Shown here piece after piece: positions 33,768 to 46,182 of a stretch of DNA of 64,000 bases (positions are counted from its first letter, which is position 1; every line of letters starts with the position of its first letter). The translations under genes were made by a program, and so were the position numbers. The DNA comes from Gonium pectorale (lineage: Eukaryota; Chlorophyta; Chlorophyceae; Chlamydomonadales; Volvocaceae): NCBI GenBank assembly GCA_001584585.1, contig LSYV01000119.1, positions 1 to 64,000 of the forward strand, in the 5' to 3' direction. The notes below the pieces were generated by a model. It had not been told where the DNA came from and searched no databases. It saw nothing but the letters and a program-made list of their open reading frames with translations.

Positions 33768-36700
33768 TCATGTGTGCGCGTCCCCGGCGGTTGGGCTGCA
33801 GGTCACGGCCGGCTGCTGCCCCGGGCCATCCGCAGCGGGCGCGGCCGCCCCAGCCACTGCAGCGGACGAGGCGTTGCTGGCGGCCAGGCGATGGAGAAGG
33901 GTCTCTACGAGCCTGCTGATGCACTCCCGCCGCGCCTCGCTGAAGTACGACGTCACCGACGCCGGACTGTCGTACATGCTGGCGGTGCCGTTGTTGGGCA
34001 GCGTCGCGAGGACCTGCGGTGCGGACGGCCAGCCTGATGTGGTACAGAACTTGATACACGCCGATAAGCGGCGCACGCAGGCACGGAATTGTTATGCATA
34101 CACCGACACCGACAGCAAAACATACCCATCCGTGTGGCCGCTCCTTACAGGAGCTGGCTAAAAATAAACATGTGCAGATTGTGCAGAAGATCTTCGGCCC
34201 AGACACGTACCCGGTCTACGGCTGTCTTGGCTATGGCCTTGAAGGTCTCCCTGGTGAGCTTGTTTGCGCGCCACGCCGGCTTCAGCCGCTCCTTCACGTG
34301 CTCCGTCACCGCCTGCCGAAGAACGCTGCCCTCGCAGCCGCCGCTGCCGCCGCCAGCCGCCGCCGCTGCCAAGGCCTGCGCCAGCAAGCCCCCAAACGCC
34401 CACCCACCCATGGCGGCGCTGCTGCTGACCAGCTTGGCTTTTCCCGCGTCGGCAGGCGGCTCCCGCCCCCTGGCCTTGGAGTCAGCGGGCCTTTCTTGAT
34501 CCGGCGAGGGATGCGAAGGCCCGGCGCCAGCCGCAGACCCGCTTGCGCAGAAGCCGCAGTCAACCGACGTCCACCCGCCCAGCGGCCAGACGGCAAGCAG
34601 CACGCCATACTCAGCCGACGCAGCTACAGCCCCCGTGCTGGGAGGGCTTCCGCCCCCAGCTCCAGATGCGGTCGCGGTGGCGTTGTGCAAGGCCGCGACC
34701 GCCGCCGAGGACAGCCGCGGATCCAGCAGCGCCGACGGCTCCAGGAGCGGGCTGACGTCGTCTGCATCGTCGTGGGGCACTCCGGCTGGACCCGTGCCCA
34801 GCCCGTTGTTGGCGGAGTCGGCGAGGGGCTGCTGGCGACTGCCTGCGTCGCCGCCTCCGGTCGCTTCTGTGCCCGCCACGTCCGCAAGCCGCAAGGCATG
34901 CGCAGGCGCGGGCCGAGAGGTGCCCGAAAGCGCCGGCGCCGCTGGGGCTGGAGGCGGCGCCGGGGCAGCAGCTGGGCCCGCGGTGGCCTTGCCGTGGGCG
35001 TCAGGAGACCACGGGGATTCGTGGCTGGGAGCGATGGGGGCGACCGCCCGGCCACCCGCCGACGGCGCGGCCGGAGCGCCGGCCGCTGCTGCTGTTGTGT
35101 GTGCGACAGCAGCGGGCGCCGCCGGCGCCGCGGCTGTGCCTTCGTCAATTGCCGGCGCCGCGCACAACGCGTTATTTGGGGGCTGCGTAGGTGCTGGCGG
35201 CGGTGCCTGCTGTTGCCCGTTGCCTAGCGGGTACCGGCTGTTGCGCGGGACAAGCATACGCGGGCAGAGAAAGGCAGTTTGGCACAGCACGGTCACACGT
35301 GTCTGAGGCGTTGGCGGCAGGCAGGCAGGCAGGCAGGCATCGTGAGCCTGTCGCCGGATGCCGCTTGCTGTCTACATTAGGCCATCGGCATATTGCCACT
35401 GCCGCCAAACGTAGCAGGTGAACAGGACCTAGGGCGCCCCTCAGGCCGGCTGTAGCTCCCACAGAACCCGCATTGACCCGACCCCAACCTACCCGTTGGG
35501 TGACGGCAGGCACTCCGCTGGGGCCTGCTCGGCCCCATGCCCTCCGACGGCACCGCCGCTGCCGCCGGTCGTGGAGGCGGTGGCATGCCCCGACGCCTCC
35601 ACGGCAGCAGCCCGCTCGCTGCCCTCGCCCGCACCCGCACTCGCTGCGGCCTCCCGCTCGCTTTCGACCCTCGGCGAGGCGCCGACGGGCGGGAGGGAGC
35701 CCGCGCCGCCCACCTCCGCGCCGCGCTCCCGCTCGGCCGCCGCGCTGCTGCTCCCACCGCAACCATCCGCCGCCGTCACCGCCACCACCGTCGTCTTGTC
35801 GCCGCCCGATGCAGACGTGCGACTGCTGCTGCTGACGTATGCGACGCCGCCCGCCTTGCCCGGATCCGCCTGCTTGGTCCGATCGCTCGTGTCGGGCCCG
35901 GGCGATAAATTGCGCTCCTGCTGCTGCTGCGGCGGCGGTGGCGGTAGCTGCCCGCCCGCAGGAGGCGGGCTTCGGCTCCGGCTGCGACTCGCGCTGCGGC
36001 TTCGGCTCCGGCTTCGGCTCCGACTCCGAGACCCAGCCCCGCGCCCGCGCCGCTGCGGGCTCTTGCTGTGGGCCCTCCGTGAGAGAGGGCTGCGGCTGAC
36101 CCAACGCCGCAGCGGCGGGCTCCGGCTGCCCACCCTGCGCGGCGGCGGGCTCTTGCTAACCCACCGGCGCGGCGGCGGGCTCTTGCTTTCAAAGCGCCGC
36201 AGCGGCGGACTGCGGCTAACCCAGCGCCGCTGCGGGGGGCTCTTGCTGTTGAACCGGCGTGGCGGCGGGCTCTTGCTGACCCAGCGCCGCGGCGGTGGGC
36301 TCTTGCTAACCCACCGGCGCAGCGGTGGGCTGTTGTCCTCGACCATGAAGTGGAGGGGCGGGCTGGCCCGCCGCATCGCGGCGCCTGCTCCCGGGCTGCG
36401 GCTCATGCCGCCGGCGCCGCCACGCGCGAGGGTGCGGCCGCGGGCGCCACCCCCGCCTCCGCCTGCGGGCGGCGGCGAGTTGCCGTCCGGGCCGCGCAGC
36501 GGCCGCCCCGGGGGCGGCGGCGCGCGCGCCTGCACGCGCTTGCAGATGCCGATGAAGAAGGCCGTCAGGTTGCGAATCCGGAAAAAGTCCAGCGACGCAA
36601 ACTCCTCCAGCACCGCCATGCCGCCCACGGGGCCCAGCAGCTCCAGGAACTCGATGCACGCGTACTCCAGGTCGCCCGGGCCCAGCTTGCCGCGACCGTA

Positions 36701-37748
36701 GAGGCCCTCAAGGACCATCCTGACGGGAGAGGTTTGCGGGCAGATGTCAGGGGCAGAGGGTGGGGGGTAGGGTGAGGAGCTGGGTGGGCCGGGGCTGTCT
36801 GGCTGTGTGAACGTGGGCTCCATGCCAGGCCCCTTGCAGAAGGCACAGGGCCCAAGGACGCAGGGCCGTAGGGCCGGAGGCGGGAAGGATAGCACCACCT
36901 GCCAGCGCTGATATCAAGATAATCTATGAGCGGTTTGATTGAGTGTTGGCCAAAGATGGCAGGGTTTTGCCGCAGCAGGTCAGACCCTCACACGTGCCCA
37001 CCGAGCGTGTCACAGCAGTATCGAGAAGGCGCGCCCAAGAAGGTGTGGGGCTGCTCACGGCAGTGCGACTCACTTGACTTGCGGAGCCAGCCTCGCGTTC
37101 GACACCCACGGCGGCGGGGACACACCACCGGAAGCGATGGCGGAAGCACTGGCGCCGGCTACTGCGCCGCCGCCAGCCCTGCCCGAGGCTGCAAGTCCTC
37201 CAGCCGCCCCGAACCGTGCGCCGAAGCCCATGCCTCTGTGGGGCGGCCCGACGGGATGGGAGGTGCGAAGATTGGGCGCTCGTGTCGAGCCCACATTCTA
37301 GGCCTCGGCGAAAAGGAGGATGGTGTTCCATCGGAAGGCAGTGCTGCAAGACACGAACGACCTGCATGGCGCGGTGCATCAGGCGCTCTAGACAGCGCAG
37401 CAAGCCACCGCCCAGCGCCGCAGCAACCTCGGGTGGAAGCTGGAGAGACTTGGCGGGTGCGCGCGCGTACCGGGTGGGTGAGCATCCGTTGGGCAGCCCC
37501 CGGCCGAAACCGCCGGGCGGTGACCGGCTTCGGCTGGGGCTGTGGCTAATGCGCCGCTTCATGGGTGAGCGGCTCCGGCCCCTAGGGCTGCCGCTTCCTC
37601 CCCTGCGAGCATGCGCACAGGGCTTTGAGGCTTGGGGCCGACCGGGTGGCCATGGGATAGCGCAGGGTGGGTTGGGCAGGGCGGTAACTCGCCTGTCCCT
37701 GCGCTGCCGCTTGGGGCTCCTGCTCCTGCTGCGACTGCCATGAGCCAT
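33768..37748 (-). CDS. Arg/Ser-rich RNA-processing protein with hnRNP-Q-like acidic domain and SRI-like C-terminus
   Basis: Exons 37471-37748, 37074-37235, 35493-36719, 34211-35237, 33768-34013 (2940 nt, 979 aa, phases consistent). The start MAHGSRSRSRSPKRQRR is an RS tract, and more SRSRSP repeats follow. Residues ~147-210 (MVLEGLYGRGKLGPGDLEY, then LEEFASLDF, RIRNLTAFFIGICKRV) resemble the acidic domain of hnRNP Q/R proteins. Residues ~265-360 hold ten-residue RRWVSKSPPP-type repeats. After a long Ala/Pro/Gly linker, ~865-955 (EHVKERLKPAWRANKLTRE, FKAIAKTAVDRV, YFSEARRECISRLVETLL) resembles the SRI-like helical end of PHRF1/SCAF-type proteins that bind RNA polymerase II CTD. No RRM is present. 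A nuclear splicing or transcription-coupled role is inferred. Domain assignments are from memory of family patterns. Confidence 0.72.
35315..35340. repeat. (GGCA)n microsatellite in intron of the SR-rich gene
   Basis: About six GGCA units lie in the intron 35238-35492. Confidence 0.9.
36065..36345 (-). repeat. 30-bp coding repeats (RRWVSKSPPP units)
   Basis: Roughly nine tandem 30-bp units in exon 3 of the SR-rich gene encode variants of RRWVSKSPPP, RRFNSKSPPQ and RRVGSRSPPL, followed by a run of Ser-Arg dipeptides. Confidence 0.9.
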
Positions 37749-38385
37749 CCTCGAACGGCCTCCGGGAGGCCAGCCCTTCGGCTCGGGTCCTGCGCTGCTG
37801 TGTCACTGTGGATGTGTCCTGGGCTCTCCTGTGGCCAACTCCGCGGGCCACAATGCCGCCATGCCTAACAAGCCGCTAGACGGGCCTGCAGTCCCTCTCC
37901 CGGCTCGAACCTCGACAATTTGAAGCTCGGAGTCGAGCTTTGGAAGTTGTGAATCTAACTTTGGAAGCGTGGTGAAAGCTAGCAGCAAGTAATGATGTAC
38001 TCATGGCTTTGGTGCAGTGCAGTATCTGGAGCTGCTACGCGATTGGACGAGCTTGGGTGAGGCTCGCCGTTCGCAACGCCCCACAGCCGTCGCTGAACCC
38101 TCTACCCTTCGGTCTTCAGTAATTCATTTCACTAGATAGGTTACTGTTGTCCCTTGGGTTGTTGCAACTCAATCGTGCTGCGCCTCACCCACGGCGTTTC
38201 ATACGTGCAAGTACATGTATATATAGGACCTTTCTGACGTTGAACGGCGGCGGCTGAGCTGGCGGCGCGGTTCGCGTCTCAAGAGGGCTCCAAACGCCGT
38301 CGCTGGTGGCGTTGAAGGCGGCACAGCTCCGGGAGCTTCGCGGAGCACTACAGAGCCAATTCTTGTCCGCTCGGCAGGAAGCATC
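37749..38385. promoter_or_regulatory. Divergent promoter region between SR-rich gene and glsA
   Basis: 637 bp between start codons of genes transcribed in opposite directions. Holds both promoters and 5' UTRs; contains TATATATA near 38217-38224, about 165 bp upstream of the glsA ATG. A repeat TCGAGTC/TTTGGAAG-like stretch lies near 37920-37970. No other motif identified. Confidence 0.55.
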
Positions 38386-41300
38386 ATGGAGGCCTGGCGG
38401 GCGGGGTGGATACCCGCGTGTCTGCTGTTACTCGAGTATGACGAGGATCTTCGCCCCAGCGGCCATGGAGGCCGCGAGGTGGTCTGCAGCGTTGCGGGCC
38501 CCATACCCGGGGTCGGGAAGGACCCGGCGGGGTTCTACTTCCATCTTATGGCACTCAAGCAGGCTGGGCTCTGGGGTGAGTGGCATTCCACACGTGGCGC
38601 GCCTGGGAGCGCCATGAACACTCATTGGGCTCGGCCCTCAGGCCCTCAGAAACGTTACGACTTTCATGAGCCTGGGGGCGACGCCCTACACGGCTCCTCA
38701 GGCAATACCTTCTGCCACGCTGCCGTACGCTGGCACAGGGCCGTCTCCCCCTTTGCGTAGCCTGGCATGCGGGGACGTGATCTTGCGGATGATCAACTGC
38801 ACTGCACCGCACCCCGCTTCAGTCCCCGTTCGCCAACCTGTTGCGCAGAGGACCCCACACCGCCCGAGGAGAGCAGCAGCGCCGACGGTGGAGCCGGGGA
38901 GCCGTCCTCCGCCACTTCCGCGGCCGCTGCAGCTGATGCGGACAAGCCGCCCCCCGGGTGGGTGGGCAATCCGGACGGGGTGCTCCAGAGGGTACGCTGT
39001 GCTTCTCACGGTGCTCCGCGAGCCACCAGGGACAGGGGCCCGGGCTGCTTGCCCTGGCACACAGCCGGGACCGGGGCCGGGCGGGCGGGGCGCCGCCGCG
39101 GGGATAGGCTCTGGAAGGGGCATCGTGAGCCACCAGGAACAGGGGCAGGGGTCCGGGCGGCTTGCCCTGGCATACGGGAGAGCGGCGCCGGGGCGCCCCC
39201 GCGGGGCTAGGCTGGTAGAAGGGGCTCCATCGAGTCGGGCGCGTTGCCAAGTGCACGGGGTTTTTGTGGTGCCACTCACCTAGTACGGCTAGCGGTCACG
39301 GCTGGGATACCAAGCCCCATCCCGCAAAAGTGGTGAACCCGTGGGGGTCGATAAGAGCGCCGTCGGCGAGGCGCTCCTGGCCTGATGCAGGCCGGGGCGA
39401 GCCGCGATGGCCGTTAGGGCCTGCCTAGACCCTGGTTTGTAAACGAGGGTCTTCGGGCGCGGCGGCACCGTACTGCACCGTACTGCACGCGCCTTGATGA
39501 CGCGCATGCTGAAGCGGTCAGAGCGGCGAGCGAGTGCCTCAGGCCTGGAGCGCTTTGCTTGAATGGAACGCCCTCGTCAGGACGAGTCGGAGGCAGCGCC
39601 TGAGCCCAGTGTCCGGCGCGTCCGGCGTCCGGCGCGTCCGGCGCCGGCGCGTCCGGTTCCCATGTTTGGGAACCGGGCGCGCCGGCTGAGTCTGTGGCGG
39701 CTACGGCAGGCACGCGGTTGCTTGGCGACGCCGACCCGTGCGGCGGGGTCACGCCCGGAGCGGGGCGGGGCTGGCTGAGGGGCCCGGGCAGGCGCACCTG
39801 GGACTTTGGACCCGGGGTCTGTGTTTGTGACTGCGGGGTAACAAATGTGCGGTATGCCCTGAGAATGTGCGCGGCGCTACGTCAGCTGGTTCTGAAGCCG
39901 CCAGGGCGCTCCCGGACCCGGACCCGGACCCGGTGAAGCTGGCAGCAGTGCCAGGCGCCTACGCGGCGCAGGCCAATCCTACTGCTCACGGCGCCTACGC
40001 GGCGCAGGTCCTACTGCTCACGGCGCCTACGCGGCGCAGGCCAGCCCTACTGCTGGCGCACGTGCTGGAGCCTGCGCATCCGAGGATAGCTGCGGGGCAA
40101 GGCCCCCAAAACGCAGGGCGGCGGAGACGGAGCGTTTCCAAATACCTCCCGCCATCGCCGCCCCCCCTCCCGCCTAACGCGGCTGAACCCCTCGCCGCCG
40201 CAGGGTGGACTGGAAGGGCAGCAAGGCGCGCAAGCGCAAGGCCGTGAAGAAGAAGGACGGGGCCGACCCGTACTCGCTGCTGGGGCTGTCGAACGAGCGG
40301 TGGACGGCCACGGAGGCGCAGATCCGCGCCGCCTACCGCCGCGCCTGCCTGGAGCACCACCCCGACAAGGCGCTCATCAACGTGACGGACGAGGCGGAGA
40401 AGGAGCGCATCCAGGTGGAGGGGGGGGGCGGGGCCCGTGGCTGACGAGAGGTTTGAATCAGGGCCGTGCGGGGGATGTTTGCAAAGGTGGTGGTGGTGCG
40501 CATGGAGCGAGGTTGTGGATGGGGCGGGGAAGGGGGCCATGCTCCAGGTGGGGCGGGGAAAGGGGCCATGCTCCAGGTGGGGCGGGGAAGGGGGCCATGC
40601 TCCAGGTGGGGCGGGGAAGAAGGGGGCCATGCTCCAGGTGGGGCGGGGCTCGGCACGTGGAGTAGCAGTCGGGGGACGGGGCGGCGGGATGGGCGATGTC
40701 GTCATCGGGGGCTGCCGTGGCGTGGTGTGGTGGTCATGGCCTGACGGGGATACCAGCACATTGTGTGTGGGTGAACGCGGCGCGGGCCGCTTCGTGCCAC
40801 CTCGGAAGCACCACCTCGGCGGGGGGATGTGGACGGGGTGTATGGGTAGGCGGACAGAAGACCGGGAACACAGCAGTTTTAGGGTTTAGTAGTGTACCGC
40901 ACGCGGCCCGGGGGGAAAGGCATACCGGGGGCGGACAAGTGGGCGGTACACCGATCTCCCCTGTTGTTTGTTATTGCTACCCTATGCGGGCTGGCTGCCG
41001 GAGGCCCTGCATGCATGTGAATGTCACACGCAGCGTAGGCTGCCACCCCGCAACATTCTAACAATGACCGGCTATGCCCCTTGCCTTTGCGCCGTGGTAC
41101 GACAGGAGCACTTCAAGACCATCCAGGACGCGTACGACATCCTGTCCGACCCCGCCAAGCGCAGGTGGGTGTGGCCAGGCGCGCAGCGGCAGCGGCAGCG
41201 GACAGAGGCTCCCTCAAGCGGTAGAATGCTACAGGATGAGAAGCAACAGGCTCCCCCCTGCAGGAAGCTCAGCCAGCAGACCTGCCCCCAAGGCTTGAAG

Positions 41301-44300
41301 TTATCGGCCAGCTCGCTTGCTTGTTTGTGTCGTAACGGGATCCCTTCCGGTCACAGTGCCATTCCAGATGTGCATCATCCGGCCATGTAACCTCGCCCCA
41401 GTTGTCCGCCAGTCTAGCTGGCTGGTTGGTTGAATGGCTCTTTGGGAGGTTGTTGCCAACTGCACGCCGCACCCCGCTGGCTGCGTTGACAGGGAGTTTG
41501 ACTCGACCGACGAGTTCGATGACACGCTGCCGATGCAGTGCGACAGCAAGGACTTCTTCAAGGTACGGACAGGGTACGGTATTAATGACGTACACTGTAC
41601 GGAAGACGGAGCAGATTGCGGGGATGACTGCAGGGCCTCTCTGGCAGCTCTGCCGCGCCGTCGCAATTCCGTAGGGCATGGCATAATAGGGCCGCGAGTC
41701 TCGGGGCTGCGGTCTTGGGCATGCCGCCAGCGGTCATGCCCGCCTTTGCTGCTGCGCCTGGTGTTCAGGTGTTCAGCCCCGCCTTCCGTCGCAACGCGCG
41801 CTGGTCGTCGGTGGAGCCGGTGCCGGACGTGGGCGACGAGAACACGCCCTGGGAGCAGGTCTCCAAGTTCTACGACTTCTGGTGAATGAGGGCACGGGCG
41901 GCGGCGGCCTTGTCCCTTGCGTGGGGCGGCTGGCCCTCGTGTGTGCGTGTCGGGGGTTGGGGGGGTGGCGGGACCGGGCGCGGCGAGCGCCGCCCCCGGA
42001 ACGCGCGATCCAGAAGGGCACGGCTTATGATGCGCGTATCAGCCCGTACCGTGGACCATACATCCATTGCCTCTAGCTACTGCCATGTCGTTAGCGTGTT
42101 GCCGCGGACAGCGTCAAGGGCGCGCCGTATGCGGTCCACGGTGTACGGCATACGGCAGGCACGTGCACATGGGCTCTGACGGGTGCTGACGGGCGGGCCG
42201 CCCCACCCCTGGCATGGACGGGACTGACGCTGCTGGCGCTCAGCTCGTCGTTGTTCATTCCCTTTCCCTTCACCCCCCCCCACGGATGTGCGCCTGCAGG
42301 TACACGTTCAAGTCGTGGCGGGAGTTCCCGCACCCCGACGAGGAGGACGTGGAGTGCGCGGAGAGCAGGGAGCACCGGCGCTGGATCGAGCGGTACGTCT
42401 CGGCATCACAGCGCCGTACACGGCTGCCGCGTTCGCCTTGCACCGTGCGAATCATGTTAGGCGCGTACGGACTGTGCTTCCGCTTAAGGTACATGTCCGT
42501 GTAGCCGAATGTGCCACGAGACAGCGAGCGGCGCCTGAGTGATTGGGCTTCTGCATGTGTTCAGCGTGCTGCGTGTGTTCCGTTGGGGGTTGCAGGAACA
42601 ACTCCAAGCTGCGCGAGAAGGGCAAGAAGGAGGAGGGCCGCCGCCTGCGCGACTTTGTGGACGCCGCCTACAAGTACGACCCACGGGTCCTGCGCAAGAA
42701 GGAGGACGACCGGTTGGAAAGGTATGTGCGGGCGCGGCTGGCCTGTGATGACACGTGCTGTAAGTATGAATGACTTGCAGGTCGCCGGCAGTCCTTTGGG
42801 GATCCAGGCACCCATGGATCCAGCGTGTGGCTGAGGCCGGAACCCTCGGAACCCTCTGCCCAGGGAGCGCAAGAAGGCGGAGAAGGAGGAGGCGCGGCGG
42901 AAAGCGCAGGAGGAGGAGGAGGCCCGGAAAGCAGCCGAGGAGGAGGCACGCAAGTCAGTATGGGTTGTGGCATTTGAGCCTGCGGGGGGTGAGGGGACAG
43001 CCTGCCAGCTCTGTTGGTTTTGCCGGTGACCCTGCACCCTGGGTTGATCGATATGGGACCCCATGGGCAGGGCTGCGGAGGAGGAGGCCAAACGCGCCAC
43101 GGAGGAGGCGCGGAAAGTCCGCGAGGCCGCGAAGGCTCAGCTCAAGCAGCTCAGAAAGCGGTTGCGGACGATTGCCGAGGGCACTGGTGAGCGGCCGGTG
43201 TCACGGGTACTGTCACTGGGTTCGCCGTACGACATCGCTTTTGCCTCAGGCTGCGGATACTCAACTGGCCGTTACTGGCCTTGGTAACACGGGGCGGATC
43301 TTTCTATGGTGCTTCGGCATGGTAGGCGCGGGATCCCTATCCAAAATAGATATCCTCGCCAGGCTACATGTCACATGCTTGCTGGCTGTGTTATTTGCAA
43401 ATTATAAACCCTACAACCCAGGTGGCAACCGGCTGATCAGCGAGGACGACGTGGAGAAGCTCACCACCAAGCTGGAGGTGAGGCCGGGCCCCAGCTGACA
43501 GGCTTCCATCCCCTGCGCCCGTGGGCGTTAACACATCTGGCCGCCCTCAGCTGACAGGGTCCAATTCCCAAAGTCGTAGCTGGCATTTCCCATATGGGCC
43601 ACGTTAGTCGCGTTTTGGCGCGCACCTCGTGCGGCCGCACGTTGCCGAGACGCCCCAATGTTCTCCTCCCACGATGCCGAAACGAGGAAAGAACCGGCTC
43701 GGCCGCCGGATGGGACAAATGCTGCAGGCCTCCAGCCCGTTGTTATTCACACCCTTGCCACTGCAAATTCCCCGATGCCCCCAATGCCGCAGCCCGAGGC
43801 AATGTCGGCCCTGGTGGACTCCCTCTCGGCGTGCGGGGGGCCGGGCGAGGAGCTCGCGGCCGCGCACAAGGGCGTCCTCCTGGAGGCGCTGCGCAGCATC
43901 GATGTCAAGGAGGAGGAGGTGCGTGCGGCGAGCTGACGGGGCTGTGACGCGTGGGGCTGTGACGCGTGTGGGCGCTTTTCGCGGCGTGCCGTGACGATGC
44001 GGCTTGGCCTCAGGGCGGTATGTCGCACATGCTCTCGCACGTCGTAGCGCAGCGCATGTAAACTGGAGGGGGTGAGCGCGCTCGGCACCTCTCGGCGGCG
44101 CGTCACCTCACGCCCTTTTCCAGTACCGAGGAGGCTTGGGTGCCGCCGACCCGTGAGCGCGCTACCTGGACACTAGTTCAGCACCTGGGGTGGGACCGTC
44201 CATCCGGTCCTCACGATACGCTTGCTCTCGCCCCACCGACAGGCGGTGCGCGCCCGCGAGGCGGCGAAGAAGGAGGCCGAGCTCGCTGCCAAGCTGGCGG

Positions 44301-45711
44301 CCAAGGAGGAGCACAAGCGCAAAATGGCGGCCATGCGCGAGTGGACGGAGGAGGAGCTGCGGCTGCTGGACAAGGCCTGCACCAAGTTCCCCATGGTGCG
44401 CACGCGCGCGTTGCGGACCCCGTTGCGGGCGCCGCTCCTGAGCTCTCAAAACCCTTAAATGCGTTCCAACAGTCTCTCTCATCCAACGCGCATACGACGA
44501 TACTGCATGGCTGTACTGCCTTTGCGGAGGCTGCGCTGCGATCCAATGCCAACTCGAATGGTGATTTTGTTCCGCTGCAGGGCACCCCCAAGCGGTGGGA
44601 CGCCGTGGCGGCGTTTGTGCGCACCCGGACTCTGGAGGAGGTGCTGCTGATGGTCAAGGACCGGCAGGGCGCCTCGGCCACGCGTATGAAGGCGCAGGAG
44701 GACTGGAAGGGCGCGCAGAAAAAGCCGGCGGAGGTCAAGTCGCAGGCCGACACGCGGGCGCAGGTGCGTTGGGAGCGCGCGCTGCAAGTGGCGAGCTGCC
44801 GACAGCAATGACAGCTGGATTTGCCGTACCATGTGCTTTGGGCCTGTTGAATACGGCATGTACGGAAACCATTTTGATATTGCAGTACACCTGCACCGTC
44901 CGCGCTATGTCCGCGATAGTTGTGTGCCGGAATCCGACGTGTTGATGCCGGGTCCTCACCGACACGGGAACACAGGCGTTCACGGACGTGGAGGTCAAGC
45001 TGGCCGGCGAGGCGGCCGCCAAGCTCATACCCACCAAGGCCGCTGCCGCGCCGCCGCCCGCCGTCAAGACAGCCAGCGAGGCGACTTCTGCGGCGCCGTC
45101 GGCCAGTGGGTCGGAGGCGGCCACGCCCGCGGCGCCCGCGTCGCCCACGGCGGCGACGGCGGCTGCGTCCGCGGCTGCCCCTGCGCCGGCAGCGGCGAAG
45201 GCGGGCAAGAAGGCAGCGGCTGCCGACTCGGGTGCATGGTCCGAGGTGGGTTTGGATGCGGTTGGAGGGTTCTACCTCCACCGGTAAACGGCAATGCCGG
45301 CCCCTCCTAAGGATTCTCTCGAGCTCGTTGGGAGACGCACCACCGCGGGTCTACAAGGTGTGCTCGAGCTTCTCCGCAAGCCAGGCCGGGACCGCTGGCG
45401 CTCTGCTGGGGGCCCTGCGGACATGCTTGGTCCTGGGCTGATACACTAGCGTGTACCGCGTAACGGTACCATACACAACTCATGCGCCGCACTGGTCTCC
45501 CTGCCCGCAGGCTCAGGAGCTGGCGCTGGTGGCAGCGCTGAAGCAGTGTCCCAAGGAGCTGGGCGCGGAGCGCTGGGACGCCGTGTCACAGCTGGTGCCG
45601 GGCAAGACCAAGGCGCAGTGCTTCAAGCGGTTCAAGGAGCTGCGGGAGGCTTTCCGGAGCAAAAAGCAGGCCGGCGGCGGGGACGGCGGCGCGGACGATG
45701 GCGACGACTGA
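38386..45711 (+). CDS. glsA: GlsA / zuotin-family (DNAJC2) J-domain chaperone with two SANT domains
   Basis: Exons 38386-38575, 38849-38957, 40204-40414, 41106-41164, 41493-41562, 41769-41881, 42300-42392, 42596-42721, 42864-42953, 43071-43186, 43422-43477, 43793-43918, 44243-44395, 44581-44763, 44976-45245, 45511-45711 (2166 nt, 721 aa). An N-terminal VGKDPAGFYFHLMAL block matches the zuotin family. The J domain (~121-205) has HHPDK (HPD ~152-154). A charged EEEARKAAEEEA region follows, then SANT1 (~485-535, EWTEEELRLLDKAC) and SANT2 (~652-705, ALKQCPKELGAERWDAV). The zuotin family acts with Hsp70 at the ribosome and in the nucleus; in Volvox carteri GlsA is required for the asymmetric divisions that produce reproductive cells. 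The end of exon 2 is tentative (38957 chosen because it restores phase). Confidence 0.93.
39019..39219. repeat. About 105-bp imperfect tandem duplication in glsA intron 2
   Basis: GAGCCACCAGGGACAGGGG near 39019 recurs as GAGCCACCAGGAACAGGGG near 39125, each followed by a similar GC-rich stretch ending in GCGGGG.TAGGCT. Confidence 0.8.
39954..40040. repeat. Three 19-bp direct repeats in glsA intron 2
   Basis: GGCGCCTACGCGGCGCAGG occurs at 39954-39972, 39990-40008 and 40022-40040, separated by variants of TCCTACTGCTCAC. Confidence 0.9.
40518..40655. repeat. 29-bp minisatellite (four copies) in glsA intron 3
   Basis: The motif GGGGCCATGCTCCAGGTGGG recurs with period 29, 29 and 32 bp within the intron 40415-41105. 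Confidence 0.9.
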
Positions 45712-45962
45712 TCTTAGGATTAGGGGTGGACCAGTGTGTGAGCAGCGTGAGAGGGGTCGGCGCGGCCAAGAGCAGGTCTGTTTGGTTGCTGTTGGCCAAA
45801 GGTGTAGTGTTGGACAGACGCAGAGGAGCTAGCTACCGCAGTGTGTGAGGGACTGAGAGCAATCATGAGGGATCCATCTTGCACTGAGTTACAGGAGGTT
45901 TTAGGGCCCACGAGCGCGCAAGGCGGAGTCAGGGCTCATCCCCTTGAGTCCTACCTAGTCCG

Positions 45963-45967
45963 TTACA
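45963..45967 (-). terminator. Possible TGTAA poly(A) signal for SEC8
   Basis: The plus strand reads TTACA, so the minus strand reads TGTAA, about 382 nt past the SEC8 stop. Another copy lies at 45889-45893. Confidence 0.35.
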
Positions 45968-46177
45968 ACGCCGTCGTGCGCGGGCATCAAACGAGTGGCC
46001 AGCTGAGCCAAAGCTGGCTTCCCATTCCAGCTGGCAGTTGACCGTCGTTCCGCGACGCATCCGCCCAAGCTGATAACCTTTTGGCTGTAGATCAGGTCCG
46101 AGCGACGACGAGCTTAATGCTTGCCGCCACAGACCCTTGGCGCGCTGCGACCGCACCGGATAGTGACGCGTCGGCAT

Positions 46178-46182
46178 TGTAA
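46178..46182 (+). terminator. Possible TGTAA poly(A) signal for glsA
   Basis: TGTAA about 467 nt past the glsA stop. If used together with the SEC8 signal at 45963, the two mRNAs would overlap by about 200 nt tail to tail. Confidence 0.35.

Noticed and set aside
34094..35227. 377-aa plus-strand ORF
   Set aside because: Antisense reading of the Ala/Pro-rich exon 34211-35237; arginine-rich shadow with no recognisable domain.
35496..36701. 401-aa plus-strand ORF
   Set aside because: Antisense of the SR-rich exon 35493-36719. Its product is a GC-driven Gly/Leu/Arg repeat, and the minus-strand frame has the acidic domain and phase-consistent splicing.
38698..39279. ORFs of ~190-205 aa on both strands in the first glsA introns
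   Set aside because: Both lie over a GC-rich tandem duplication within introns 1-2 and show no domain.
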